64,000 bases of DNA, from positions 3,421-67,420 of the forward strand of contig CAYJPN010000030.1 of assembly GCA_964372115.1 (NCBI GenBank), read 5' to 3'. Source of the stretch: CG2-30-36-16 sp964372115. Its GTDB lineage: Bacteria; Bacteroidota; Ignavibacteria; Ignavibacteriales; Ignavibacteriaceae. Positions 25,505-34,867 of the stretch are shown here, one piece after another (position 1 is the stretch's first letter; each line of letters opens with the position of its first letter). The position numbers and the translations under genes were made by a program. Below the pieces are notes generated by a model, which saw only the letters and a list, made by a program, of their open reading frames with translations, was not told the DNA's origin and ran no database searches.

Positions 25505-27961
25505 CTATAATGTCGGTTCTTCCGGCAACGAGTCGTCCTCCTCCGGAACTACTTTTGCAATGTCCGCAATTTCATCACCTTCATTCAGACGAATAACTCT
25601 AACGCCTTGTGTATTACGCCCCATTACTCTAATATCTTTAACGCTCTGCCGTATTACCATTCCCTTTGTTGAAATAATAACAAGTTCATCATTGTCCATT
25701 ACTTCCATAAGCGAAATCATTTTGCCGACCTTATCACTTGTTTTGACTGTAATTACACCCTTACCGCCTCTGCGGGTAATGCGATAATCATTTATATCAG
25801 AACGTTTGCCGTAACCTTTTTCAGTAACAACAAGCACTGTGCCCTGACGTTTAATAACCAGCAACCCTACAACTATATCGCCCTTGGTTAAATTAACACC
25901 GCGTACACCGGTTGCAGTACGTCCCATCTCGCGTACATCTTTTTCATTAAAACGAATTGCAAAACCGCTGCGTGTTCCGAGAACAATATCATTGTTTCCA
26001 TCTGTCATCTTTACTTCTATTAAGCTGTCGCCATCTGAAATATTGATTGCGTTAATTCCGCCTTTTCTTACATTGCCGTACGCTGATAAAACTGTCTTCT
26101 TAACTGTTCCCTTGCGTGTTGCCATTATAAGAAACATATCATCGCGGAACTCTTTAACCGATACAAAAGCGGTTATCATTTCTTCTTTATTTTTTTCGAG
26201 AAGATTAATAATTGAACGACCGCGTGCAGCTCTTCCGCTGTCGGGTATTTCATGAACCTTCAGCCAGTAGCACTTTCCTTTATCGGTAAAGAACATTATG
26301 TAATGATGAGTGGAAGCAATAAACATATGCTCAATAAAATCGTCATCCTTTGTACCGGCGCCGGTAACACCCTTGCCTCCGCGCATCTGTTTACGGTATC
26401 CGCTTACCGGGAAACGTTTGATAAAACCGCTGTGCGAAATAGTAACAACCACATCTTCTTCGGCTATAATGTCTTCAAGCGAAAATTCCTCGTAGTTGTA
26501 TATTATTTCGGTTCTTCTTTCATCGCCGTATTTGTCTTTTATCGCTATCAGTTCTTCTTTTATCATTAGATACCGTTTTTCTTCGCTTGCTAAAATTCCT
26601 TTTAGTTTTTCGATGAGCTTTATTATCTCGCGGTATTCATCTTCAATTTTCTTTCTTTCAAGACCGGTTAAACGCTGCAGGCGCATATCAAGAATTGCTT
26701 TAGCTTGAATTTCGCTTAACTTGAATTTTCTCATCAAGTTGCTTTTTGCGGTTTCAGTATCTCTCGATTTTTTTATCGTCGCTATTACTTCATCGATGTT
26801 ATCGAGAGCAATTATATAACCTTCGAGTATATGAGCGCGGCGTTCGGCAGCATCTAATTCGTATTTTGTTCTTCTTATAATAACATCCATCCGGTGTTCT
26901 ATAAAGTGCTGCATCATTTCTTTTAGGTTTAGCACTTTTGGAATGCCGTTAACAAGTGCAAGCATAATAACACCAAACGTAGTCTGCATTTGGGTGTGCT
27001 TGAACAACTGGTTTAGAACAACGGCGGGCTGGGCATCGCGCTTAAGCTCAATTACAACTCGCATTCCATCACGGTCAGATTCATCACGAATATTTGAAAT
27101 ATCGCTTAGCTTACCGGCACGTACAAGCTCAGCCATCTTTTCAATCAGATTGGCTTTGTTAACCTGATAAGGAAGTTCTGTAATTATTATGTTTTCTTTG
27201 TTGTTTTTTAGCGTTTCAATATTTGCTTTGGCGCGTATTACAACTCTGCCTCTTCCGGTTTCGTAGGCATCCTTTACACCTTCAAACCCGTAAATTATTC
27301 CGCCTGTTGGAAAATCAGGCGCAGTAACATGCTTCATTAAACCTTTTATAGGTATTTCCGGATTTTTAATTAAAGCAATTAAACCATCTATAACTTCTGT
27401 TAAGTTGTGGGGCGGAATATTTGTTGCCATACCAACGGCAATACCGCTTGATCCATTTACAAGAAGATTTGGAAGATATGACGGCAATACTGTAGGCTCT
27501 TGAAGCGAGTCATCAAAGTTAGAGGCAAAGTTTACCGTATTTTTATCAAGGTCGCGCAGCATCTCTTCGGCAATACGAGCCATACGCGCTTCAGTATAAC
27601 GCATAGCCGCAGGCGAGTCACCATCAACCGAACCGAAGTTTCCCTGTCCGTCTACAAGCGGATAACGGAGTGAAAACTCCTGAACCATTCTAACCATCGA
27701 ATCGTAAACGGCGGTGTCGCCGTGAGGATGATATTTACCGAGTACTTCGCCCACAATTCTTGCGGACTTTTTATATGCTTTGTTATAAGCTACGCCAAGT
27801 TCGTGCATACCAAAAAGCACTCTGCGGTGAACAGGTTTTAAACCGTCTCTTACATCCGGCAGCGCACGGGAAACTATTACCGACATCGAATAATCGATGT
27901 AGCTTGATTTCATTTCGTCTTCGAGCGATACTGGAATTATTTTTTCAAATATTGTTGCCAT
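25505..27961 (-). CDS. gyrA: DNA gyrase subunit A
   Basis: 818 residues. Breakage-reunion domain with catalytic Y122 in AMRYTEARM and a quinolone-determining region HPHGDTAVYD (threonine at the position of E. coli S83, aspartate at D87; T83 occurs naturally in sensitive species). The C-terminal pinwheel has a GyrA box in the form QMRGGKG, which supports GyrA rather than ParC, and ends in an acidic tail. It lies 35 bases downstream of gyrB in the leftward origin cluster. Confidence 0.96.
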   Translation of the reverse strand: MATIFEKIIPVSLEDEMKSSYIDYSMSVIVSRALPDVRDGLKPVHRRVLFGMHELGVAYNKAYKKSARIVGEVLGKYHPHGDTAVYDSMVRMVQEFSLRYPLVDGQGNFGSVDGDSPAAMRYTEARMARIAEEMLRDLDKNTVNFASNFDDSLQEPTVLPSYLPNLLVNGSSGIAVGMATNIPPHNLTEVIDGLIALIKNPEIPIKGLMKHVTAPDFPTGGIIYGFEGVKDAYETGRGRVVIRAKANIETLKNNKENIIITELPYQVNKANLIEKMAELVRAGKLSDISNIRDESDRDGMRVVIELKRDAQPAVVLNQLFKHTQMQTTFGVIMLALVNGIPKVLNLKEMMQHFIEHRMDVIIRRTKYELDAAERRAHILEGYIIALDNIDEVIATIKKSRDTETAKSNLMRKFKLSEIQAKAILDMRLQRLTGLERKKIEDEYREIIKLIEKLKGILASEEKRYLMIKEELIAIKDKYGDERRTEIIYNYEEFSLEDIIAEEDVVVTISHSGFIKRFPVSGYRKQMRGGKGVTGAGTKDDDFIEHMFIASTHHYIMFFTDKGKCYWLKVHEIPDSGRAARGRSIINLLEKNKEEMITAFVSVKEFRDDMFLIMATRKGTVKKTVLSAYGNVRKGGINAINISDGDSLIEVKMTDGNNDIVLGTRSGFAIRFNEKDVREMGRTATGVRGVNLTKGDIVVGLLVIKRQGTVLVVTEKGYGKRSDINDYRITRRGGKGVITVKTSDKVGKMISLMEVMDNDELVIISTKGMVIRQSVKDIRVMGRNTQGVRVIRLNEGDEIADIAKVVPEEDDSLPEEPTL

Positions 27962-27996
27962 AATTTTATCAAATCTTATTTATCATTTAAATTTTA

Positions 27997-29970
27997 TTAA
28001 ACGTCGAGGTTTCTTACATACTTAGCGTGTTTTTCAATAAACGCACGGCGTGGTTCAACTGCGTCGCCCATGAGTGTTTCAAAAATTTTATCGGCTGTTG
28101 CAGCACTTTCTAAGGTAACCTGAAGTACTGTTCTTGTCTCCGGATTCATGGTCGTTTCCCACAATTGATCCGGATTCATTTCACCCAAACCTTTGTAGCG
28201 TGATATTGTTACACCTTTAACCGAACCTTCTTCTGATTGTTCTTCGGTAACAATTTCTTCTTCTTTATTGCTGTTTACTTTAAAGCGTTTTAAAATTTCA
28301 TCGCGTTCTTTTTCATCGAACGCATAAAACTCTTGTTTACCTTTTTTAACTTTATACAAAGGCGGTTGGGCAATATAAACTTTACCGGAAGTTATTAGGT
28401 CTTTCATATGCCTGTAAAGGAATGTTAATAGAAGAGTTCTAATATGGCTTCCGTCAACGTCCGCATCGGTCATTAAAATAACCTTACCGTATCTGGCTTT
28501 GGTGTCGTCAAAGTCGGCGCCAAGTCCGGCGCCAATTGCAGAGATGATAGCTTTTATTTCATTGTTCTCAAGAATTTTATTTAGCTTGGCTTTTTCAACG
28601 TTTAAAATTTTTCCTTTTAGTGGAAGTATTGCCTGAAATCGTCTATCTCTTCCCTGTTTAGCCGAACCGCCTGCGGAGTCACCCTCAACGATATAAATTT
28701 CGCAATGTTCCGGATCGGTAATTGAGCAGTCGGCAAGTTTACCAGGCAGGTTCATGTTATCGAGAGCATTTTTTCTTCTCGCAAGGTCGCGAGCTTTACG
28801 CGCAGCTTCTCTTACTTCAGCCGACCTCAAACATTTATCAATTATCTTTTTTGCCACCGATGGATTTTCTTCGAGAAATTCATTCAACTTTTCGCCCACA
28901 AGTGTTTCCACTGCCGATTTTGTTTCGCTGTTGCCGAGTTTTGTTTTTGTTTGTCCTTCAAATTGCGGTTCAGCAACTTTAACTGAGATTACGGCGGTTA
29001 AGCCTTCGCGAAAGTCATCACCCGTAAGGGTAATTTTGCCCTCTTTAATTAATTTATTTTTGTACGCATAATTATTAAAAGTACGGGTAAGCGCTGTTCT
29101 AAAACCAACAAGGTGCGTGCCTCCCTCGTGGGTGTTAATATTGTTAACGTAAGAAAATAAATTTTCGCTGTAACCATCGTTATATTGAAAAGCTATCTCA
29201 ATCGGCGTTCCATCTTTTTCGCCCTCAATATAAATTGGTTTATGAAGAGCTACTCTTGTTTCATCAAGGTATTTTACAAATTCAATTAACCCGCCTTTGA
29301 AGTGGAAGACTTCTTCTTCACCACCGTTTCGTACATCGGAAATTTTTATTGTAATGGTTTTGTTTAAGTATGCAAGTTCTCTCATTCTTTCGGCTAAAGT
29401 ATCAAACCGAAAACTTGTTACAGTAAAAATTTCTTTGTCGGGTAAAAAGTTTACAGTTGTGCCTGTTTCATTTTTTTTGGCTTTACCAATTTCTTTTACT
29501 TTTTCAACAGGCGCACCGCGGCGATATTCCTGAAAATAAACTTTACCGTCCCGTCTAATTTCGACTTTTAAATTTTCTGAAAGAGCGTTTACAACCGAAA
29601 CACCAACGCCGTGCAAACCGCCTGAAACTTTGTATGTGTTTTTGTCAAACTTTCCGCCGGCATGAAGAACTGTCATTACAACTTCAAGTGCAGACCGTTT
29701 CTCAACCGGATGCATATCCACCGGTATGCCGCGCCCGTTATCCACAACAGTAACCGATTGGTCTTCATTTATTGTTATGTTTATATAATCAGCGTAACCT
29801 GCTAAAGCCTCGTCTATACTGTTATCCACAACTTCGTTTACAAGATGATGAAGCCCTCTTGAACTTACATCGCCGATATACATTGCAGGTCTTTTTCTAA
29901 CGGCTTCTAATCCCTTTAGAACGTTGATATTTTTTGCGCTGTATTCGTTTACAATATTTCCAATACTCAT
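27997..29970 (-). CDS. gyrB: DNA gyrase subunit B
   Basis: 657 residues, the shorter GyrB form without the large insertion found in proteobacteria. GHKL ATPase domain (VDNSIDEALAGYAD, VDNGRGIPV, GGLHGVGVSVVNALS), transducer, TOPRIM domain (EGDSAGGSAKQGRDRRFQA-type, DADVDGSHIRTLL) and the C-terminal RFIEKHA-type tail. Supplies the ATPase of gyrase. Forms the leftward series recF-DciA-gyrB-gyrA with short gaps. Confidence 0.97.
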   Translation of the reverse strand: MSIGNIVNEYSAKNINVLKGLEAVRKRPAMYIGDVSSRGLHHLVNEVVDNSIDEALAGYADYINITINEDQSVTVVDNGRGIPVDMHPVEKRSALEVVMTVLHAGGKFDKNTYKVSGGLHGVGVSVVNALSENLKVEIRRDGKVYFQEYRRGAPVEKVKEIGKAKKNETGTTVNFLPDKEIFTVTSFRFDTLAERMRELAYLNKTITIKISDVRNGGEEEVFHFKGGLIEFVKYLDETRVALHKPIYIEGEKDGTPIEIAFQYNDGYSENLFSYVNNINTHEGGTHLVGFRTALTRTFNNYAYKNKLIKEGKITLTGDDFREGLTAVISVKVAEPQFEGQTKTKLGNSETKSAVETLVGEKLNEFLEENPSVAKKIIDKCLRSAEVREAARKARDLARRKNALDNMNLPGKLADCSITDPEHCEIYIVEGDSAGGSAKQGRDRRFQAILPLKGKILNVEKAKLNKILENNEIKAIISAIGAGLGADFDDTKARYGKVILMTDADVDGSHIRTLLLTFLYRHMKDLITSGKVYIAQPPLYKVKKGKQEFYAFDEKERDEILKRFKVNSNKEEEIVTEEQSEEGSVKGVTISRYKGLGEMNPDQLWETTMNPETRTVLQVTLESAATADKIFETLMGDAVEPRRAFIEKHAKYVRNLDV

Positions 29971-30008
29971 ACTTATATCCGATAACTACTTGTTAATTTC
30001 AAATACGG

Positions 30009-30296
30009 TTATTTAACAAACCTAACCGCTTTTATTCTTTCATCATTAAAATAATTATTTATCTTATCGATGATATCTTTTTCTCTATATTTTAACTCGC
30101 TGCGCCAGGCAGCGTTTTCAACTCTTAAATAAATTGTTTTTTTCTCCACCTTAACGGCTGTTGTAACTTTTCCTATTTCAGGAAAAATTTTTTGAAATTC
30201 GATAACAACATCCGACTGCTGAATTACATTGCGCAGGTTTGCAAATGCCGGATCTTTATTTATTATTTCGCCAAGGCTTTTAAAATTTTCAGGCAT
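30009..30296 (-). CDS. DciA-like (DUF721) protein
   Basis: 95 residues with the DUF721 pattern: an N-terminal helix MPENFKSLGEIINK, a central KIFPEIGKVTTAVKVEKKTIYLRVENAAWRSEL region matching the KH-like core (conserved W), and a C-terminal amphipathic helix. DciA proteins load or operate the replicative helicase in bacteria without DnaC/DnaI. The position between recF and gyrB, overlapping recF by eight bases, is the classic DUF721 location. Function is from the family and context. Confidence 0.82.
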   Translation of the reverse strand: MPENFKSLGEIINKDPAFANLRNVIQQSDVVIEFQKIFPEIGKVTTAVKVEKKTIYLRVENAAWRSELKYREKDIIDKINNYFNDERIKAVRFVK

Positions 30297-31401
30297 AAAC
30301 TATTGCGCCGCCGTTTAGTTTTATAACTTTGTCCTTCCCCGAAATTTTTAAGTAAGAAATATCAGCAAGATCGGTTAATGTAATAAATGCCTGCCCGACT
30401 TCTCTAAGATATTCATTTATTTTTGATGAACGGTTTGCATCAAGTTCACCAAAGACATCATCCAATAAAAATATTGGCGTTTTACTTGTTACATTTTTCA
30501 GATAAAAAAATTGTGCAAAACGAAGAGCAACCTGGAAAGTTTTATGCTGCCCCTGTGAACCGAAATTTCGAAGGTTTATATTATTAATTTCGAAAATAAA
30601 ATCGTCCCGGTGAGGCCCAACTAAATTTGAAGCCCGCCTCAGTTCTTCCTCTTTTTTTTCTTTCAGGAGATTAAAAAACTGTTCCTCAATATTCTCTTTA
30701 TTATTTCCATTCAAATAATTGTAACAAATGCCGGGCGCTTCGTCATTGCCCATTACAATTTTATATGAGTTTATTATAAAAGCATTAAACTCGTTAATAA
30801 ATTTTTGACGGTGTTTTACAAGTTCAATACCGCTCTGTACAAGTTTTGTTGACCATGCGTCAAGTTCGTCAAAAAGCTGTCGCGATCTGTTTTCCTTTAA
30901 TTGAGATAACAATGATGAACGTTGCCTTAACGTTTTATTATAATCCAACAAAATTTTTAAATATGTTTCGCTTGATTGCGAAATTACGGAATCTACAAAT
31001 TTTCTTCTATCTCCCGGAGAACCTTGAGTTATCGAATGGTCGGCAGGGGTTAAAAGTACAACCGGAAATTTACCAATTGCGTCTGCAGCGCGTCCTATCT
31101 GTTTATTATTCTGAAAATAATATTTTTTATTTTCCACCGATGAAAAAAAAACTCGTACCTTGTCTTCGCTTAAATCCGAAAATGAGCCGTTAATCTCAAA
31201 TTCAGTTTCATTAAATTTTACCGAGTCGCTGTCGCTCTGCGAGCCTGAGCTTTTTGTAGTGCAAAGATAATAAATTGACTCGAGGATAGAAGTTTTTCCC
31301 TGTCCATTGCCGCCAACAATAAAATTCAAATTATCAGAAAAATTCAAGGACGTATCTTTATGTATTCTAAAGTTCTTTAAACTTAAAGAAGTTAAAATCA
31401 T
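30289..31401 (-). CDS. recF: DNA replication/repair protein RecF
   Basis: 370 residues. SMC-like ATPase with Walker A GGNGQGKTS at 30-38, the LSQG-type signature region NFGSQGQHKTF and Walker B FLLDDVFGELDANR. Supports RecA loading at gaps through RecO/RecR. Its start codon follows the dnaN stop by one base, and its end overlaps the DciA gene, so dnaN-recF-dciA are one translational unit. Confidence 0.96.
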   Translation of the reverse strand: MILTSLSLKNFRIHKDTSLNFSDNLNFIVGGNGQGKTSILESIYYLCTTKSSGSQSDSDSVKFNETEFEINGSFSDLSEDKVRVFFSSVENKKYYFQNNKQIGRAADAIGKFPVVLLTPADHSITQGSPGDRRKFVDSVISQSSETYLKILLDYNKTLRQRSSLLSQLKENRSRQLFDELDAWSTKLVQSGIELVKHRQKFINEFNAFIINSYKIVMGNDEAPGICYNYLNGNNKENIEEQFFNLLKEKKEEELRRASNLVGPHRDDFIFEINNINLRNFGSQGQHKTFQVALRFAQFFYLKNVTSKTPIFLLDDVFGELDANRSSKINEYLREVGQAFITLTDLADISYLKISGKDKVIKLNGGAIVYA

Positions 31402-31402
31402 A

Positions 31403-31768
31403 CTAATTATTTATGCGCACAGGCATCAGCAAAAGCATTATTTTTTCATCTTCACCTATTTCAACCGGCTCCACAATGCTTGCTTTAGTTGGAGAATGTA
31501 ATTTGAAAATTATTTCTTCACTGTCTATGTGTGTTAGCATATCGTTAACATAAGCTGTATTAAAGCCAATGTCCATAGGTTCACCCTTATACTCACAAAA
31601 TATTTTTTCAACCGCGTTAGAGCCATGGTCTATGTCCTCAGCAGATACAATAAGCAAATCTGTTGTAATAGAAAATTTTACTTGCTTAGAGCCTGTTGCA
31701 GAAAATAGCATCATACGCTTGATAGTGGAAAGTAAACCCGCCGTTTTTATTTTTAACAAGTTTTCGTT
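31403..31768 (-). pseudogene. dnaN: dnaN 3' part (C-terminal third of sliding clamp), after an in-frame TAA
   Basis: Continues the dnaN frame directly after the TAA at 31769-31771 with NENLLKIKTAGLL, then domain III of the beta clamp: a SVAEDIDHG-like VSAEDIDHGSN segment, GEPMDIGFNTAYVNDML and the terminal LLLMPVRINN, equivalent to the MPMRL end of other clamps. Only a TTG at 31759 or later methionines could serve as a separate start. Together with the upstream part the total is about 369 codons, exactly the normal length. Either a one-base sequencing/assembly error or a true nonsense change. Confidence 0.85.
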
Positions 31769-32512
31769 TTACAAAGGAATAACGCTATTGTATGCCGGAT
31801 ATTTTTCGCCGATTAAACGCGAAATAAATTCAAGATCATCAATAATGAAAGAGATATGTGTTTTGCTTAGATATATTTTTACTTCCTGGCTGCCGAGCTG
31901 CTTTGTTAAAACTGATATGGCTCGCTCTGGTATAATATATTGCTCTTCTGTTTCAGTAATGATTTTTTTGTTTATGTATTTTACAAGTCTATGCCCATCT
32001 GTTGCAACAAAACGTAAACCCTCCTGGCTGAATTCTAAGAGAGTTCCTGTCATAGCAGGCCGCATATCTTCTTTGCTTATTGCATATGCTGTTTGGTCGA
32101 GAGCTTTTTTTAAGGCATCACCGGCAATTACAACTTCTTTATCTTTAGGTACGGAAGGAATAGCAGGAAAATTTTCAGGAGACGAGAAACCAATGTTATA
32201 TGTACCGTTATCGGTTGTAAGTTTTAATTTGCTGTTAGATTCGGTTTCGAAATGTATTTGTGTTTCACCGAGCGATCTTATGATATCAAACAAAAGCCTG
32301 GCGGGTATAACCATTTTTATGTCTTCATCTGCGGCAACATTTATCGATGAAACTAACGCAATTTCAAGATCGGTTGCACAAACAATTAAATTGCCTTCTT
32401 TTATTTCGAACAAGAAATTTTCTAAAATAGGCATCGGCGTACGCGATGGAACAGCCGGAATAATTTTAGATAAAAGCTTTTCTAATACTTTGCTATTAAC
32501 TTTAAATTCCAT
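31769..32512 (-). CDS. dnaN: DNA polymerase III beta sliding clamp, domains I-II, ends at premature TAA
   Basis: 247 residues beginning MEFKVNSKVLEKLLSKIIPAVPSR, the normal start of DnaN. Domains I and II of the clamp are complete (RPAMTGTLLEF, ATDGHRLVKY), and it stops after KYPAYNSVIPL, at the junction to domain III where family members continue. The following frame (to 31403) carries domain III, so the gene is split by a single in-frame stop. A dimeric clamp without domain III could not close, so function requires readthrough, complementation between the pieces, another copy, or an error in the sequence. Confidence 0.93.
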   Translation of the reverse strand: MEFKVNSKVLEKLLSKIIPAVPSRTPMPILENFLFEIKEGNLIVCATDLEIALVSSINVAADEDIKMVIPARLLFDIIRSLGETQIHFETESNSKLKLTTDNGTYNIGFSSPENFPAIPSVPKDKEVVIAGDALKKALDQTAYAISKEDMRPAMTGTLLEFSQEGLRFVATDGHRLVKYINKKIITETEEQYIIPERAISVLTKQLGSQEVKIYLSKTHISFIIDDLEFISRLIGEKYPAYNSVIPL

Positions 32513-32660
32513 TAAAAATATCTCCTAATAAAGCGGTGCAATTTAATAAAAACGAAGTGCAATCTCAATGCGAAATATAGGTAATAAAACGATGTAAAAG
32601 CAGTTTTTTTGAGAAGAAACCGGTATGTTTTATATACATCACAGTACAAGTTGATACTGG

Positions 32661-33062
32661 TTACGGAGATGTAACTCCTGTCGTGTTTGTCTGATCATCG
32701 CTGCTTGAAAAAGTTGCATAAACAGTATATGTGCCGTCTACAAAAGTACTTGAAAAAACTATCAATACTTTGGTTCCGGCTTTCATAGTAATATCTCCGG
32801 ATACAGCGCCCTGTACACTGGTGGATTGTGTATTTGCAGGTACCTCATAAGTTGTAGAATATGTGTATGTGCCTTTAGTTACATCTTTTATTTCTACAGT
32901 TTTTCCGGAGGCAACGGTAATTAACTCGCCTCTAAAATTTATATAAATATCGCCGGAAGCAAAATTTTTAAATTTTATGCTGTTGTCAACAGAACTGGAA
33001 CAACCGGCTGATAGAATAATCAGAAAGAGAGCACTACAAATTATAAATAGACGCTTTATCAT
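32661..33062 (-). CDS. small lipoprotein of unknown function between dnaA and dnaN
   Basis: 133 residues with a lipoprotein signal peptide (lipobox LSAGC) and a threonine/serine-rich mature part predicted to be all beta strands. No family recognised. It is in the same direction as dnaA and dnaN, but separated by 392 and 148 bases and preceded by the dnaA terminator, so it is probably an independent unit inserted into the normally adjacent dnaA-dnaN pair. Confidence 0.7.
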   Translation of the reverse strand: MIKRLFIICSALFLIILSAGCSSSVDNSIKFKNFASGDIYINFRGELITVASGKTVEIKDVTKGTYTYSTTYEVPANTQSTSVQGAVSGDITMKAGTKVLIVFSSTFVDGTYTVYATFSSSDDQTNTTGVTSP

Positions 33063-33454
33063 AACATACTCATTTGATATTATAAATATCCTAAACTTTG
33101 CTTAAAAATTACTTTTATTGTGTTTAATAGTCAACAGTCTTTTTTTAGTTTTACATATACACACACATTATATTAATTATATATATATATTTTAAATATT
33201 AATAATAATTATAATACTGTGGATATGTTGATACAGCATATTATCGTTTGTTTTTTCATTTAATCAAGACTTATGTAGTAAAGTTATTGTGTATAAGTTT
33301 TGTGCAAAATGACAGTTACCAACGTTATGTTGGTAAACCGATACTTTTGCACAACATGTTAGTGTCAGGCTAACATGTTATCAACATGTCAAAATAAGAA
33401 AAAAAATCCCGGTTTTTCCGGGATGAAAATTTCAAATAATGTGTTTTATGAAAA
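33063..33454. other. palindrome-rich and AT-rich dnaA-downstream intergenic region
   Basis: 392 bases without a gene. From left: an AT-only-like tract at about 33150-33216; a near DnaA box (TGTGGATAT, 33218-33226); nested inverted repeats at 33300-33354 (TTGTGCAAAA/TTTTGCACAA around TTACCAAC/GTTGGTAA); AACATGTTAG/CTAACATGTT at 33353-33379; ACATGTT/AACATGT at 33373-33389 which also contains TTATCAACA, a near DnaA box; and the dnaA terminator at 33397-33424. Confidence 0.7.
33397..33424 (-). terminator. intrinsic terminator of dnaA
   Basis: Read leftward ATCCCGG-AAAAA-CCGGGAT followed by eight T residues, 30 bases past the dnaA stop. Typical strong intrinsic terminator. Confidence 0.9.
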
Positions 33455-34867
33455 TTAAGAACAAGACAATTCTATTTGGGTTCTTAAAGTATCCACCATT
33501 TCTTTTATAGCCGCGTCACTCGAAATAGCAGATTCAATTGAGTTGCAAGCATGTATAACCGTTGAGTGATCCCTACCGCCGAAGTGAAGACCAATTGTTT
33601 TTAACGATGACTTGGTCATCTCTTTTGATAAAAACATGGCAAGCTGACGGGCAAGAACAACTTCTTTTTTCCTAGTTTTATCACGCAGTTTATTTTCATC
33701 AATATTAAGAAGACTGCAAACCGATTTTGTAATCATATCAATAGAAATATTAACTTTTCTATCTGTTGCAATCTCTTTTACTGTTTTTTTTGCTAATTCA
33801 AAATTTATTTCTTTTGAATTGAGCGATGCATTTGCCAATAATTTTATAAGACACCCCTCTAATTCGCGGATGTTGGATGTAATATTGGCTGCAATATATT
33901 CGAGTATATCGTTTGTAATAATCATACCGTAATCAGAAGCTTTGCGGCGCAAAATAGCTATACGGGTCTCAAGATCCGGTGGTTGGATATCTGCCGTAAG
34001 CCCCCACTGGAAACGGGAAATAAGCCTATCATCCAATCCCTTTAAATCTTTCGGTGGTTTGTCGCTGGAAAGAATTATTTGTTTTCTTGATTGATGAAGA
34101 GTATTAAAAATGTGAAAAAACAAATCCTGTGTTTTTTCTTTACCGGTTAAAAACTGAATGTCATCAATTATTAAAACATCCATACGGCGGTAAAAATTAG
34201 AAAAATCATTAACCGTGTTTGACTGAATTGCTTCGACAAATTGAATTGTAAAAATATCGGAAGATAGATAAATAACTTTTTTTTCCGGGTGCTTTTTTAA
34301 TATCTCGTTTCCTATTGCTTGAATAAGATGGGTTTTACCAAGTCCAACACCACCATAAATAAAGAGAGGATTAAAAGAAGTACCGCCGGGATTATCGCTT
34401 ATTGCGCCGGCAGCTGCTCTCGCAAGCTGATTACCCTCACCTTTTATAAAATTATTGAAAGTATATCTAGAATTTAGATAAGACTCGAAAATTACTTTAT
34501 CCTGAGGCAGCTCATCCGGAATATTGGATATTTTTGATTGCTCCAAAACAGGTTGTACCGGTTTTTCTAATGGCTCGGCTGGCTGCTCGTCCTCAATAAC
34601 GTAGGATAATTTTCCATCGGGACCAAGTACATCGCGTATAGTTTTATGAATCAGAACATTATAGTGCTCATCAATCCATTCCCAGAAAAACTCACTAGGA
34701 AGTTGAACATTTAGGACAGAATTTTCAAGTTTTAAAGGTTTAATAGGTAAAAACCAGGTGTTGAATGTCATTAAAGTGACACTCCCTTTTATACTATTTA
34801 AACATTCTTTCCAGGCTTGGGCGTGTTCATAAACAAATTTGTTTTCAGTAAATACAGAATCAGGCAT
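33455..34867 (-). CDS. dnaA: chromosomal replication initiator DnaA
   Basis: 470 residues. Domain I (1-80, with the W-containing TFNTWFLPI helix), a linker with prolines and glutamates (about 90-125), AAA+ domain with Walker A GGVGLGKTH (172-180) and DVLIIDDIQFL Walker B, and domain IV with the DnaA signature GGRDHSTVIHACNSIE. Binds DnaA boxes to open the origin. Transcribed leftward away from the box-containing gap at 34868-35311. Confidence 0.97.
   Translation of the reverse strand: MPDSVFTENKFVYEHAQAWKECLNSIKGSVTLMTFNTWFLPIKPLKLENSVLNVQLPSEFFWEWIDEHYNVLIHKTIRDVLGPDGKLSYVIEDEQPAEPLEKPVQPVLEQSKISNIPDELPQDKVIFESYLNSRYTFNNFIKGEGNQLARAAAGAISDNPGGTSFNPLFIYGGVGLGKTHLIQAIGNEILKKHPEKKVIYLSSDIFTIQFVEAIQSNTVNDFSNFYRRMDVLIIDDIQFLTGKEKTQDLFFHIFNTLHQSRKQIILSSDKPPKDLKGLDDRLISRFQWGLTADIQPPDLETRIAILRRKASDYGMIITNDILEYIAANITSNIRELEGCLIKLLANASLNSKEINFELAKKTVKEIATDRKVNISIDMITKSVCSLLNIDENKLRDKTRKKEVVLARQLAMFLSKEMTKSSLKTIGLHFGGRDHSTVIHACNSIESAISSDAAIKEMVDTLRTQIELSCS

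Noticed and set aside
31569..32528. 319-codon rightward open frame opposite dnaN
   Set aside because: It is antisense to a clear DnaN sequence in both parts, lacks a ribosome-binding site and has no recognisable domain; long antisense frames are common here.
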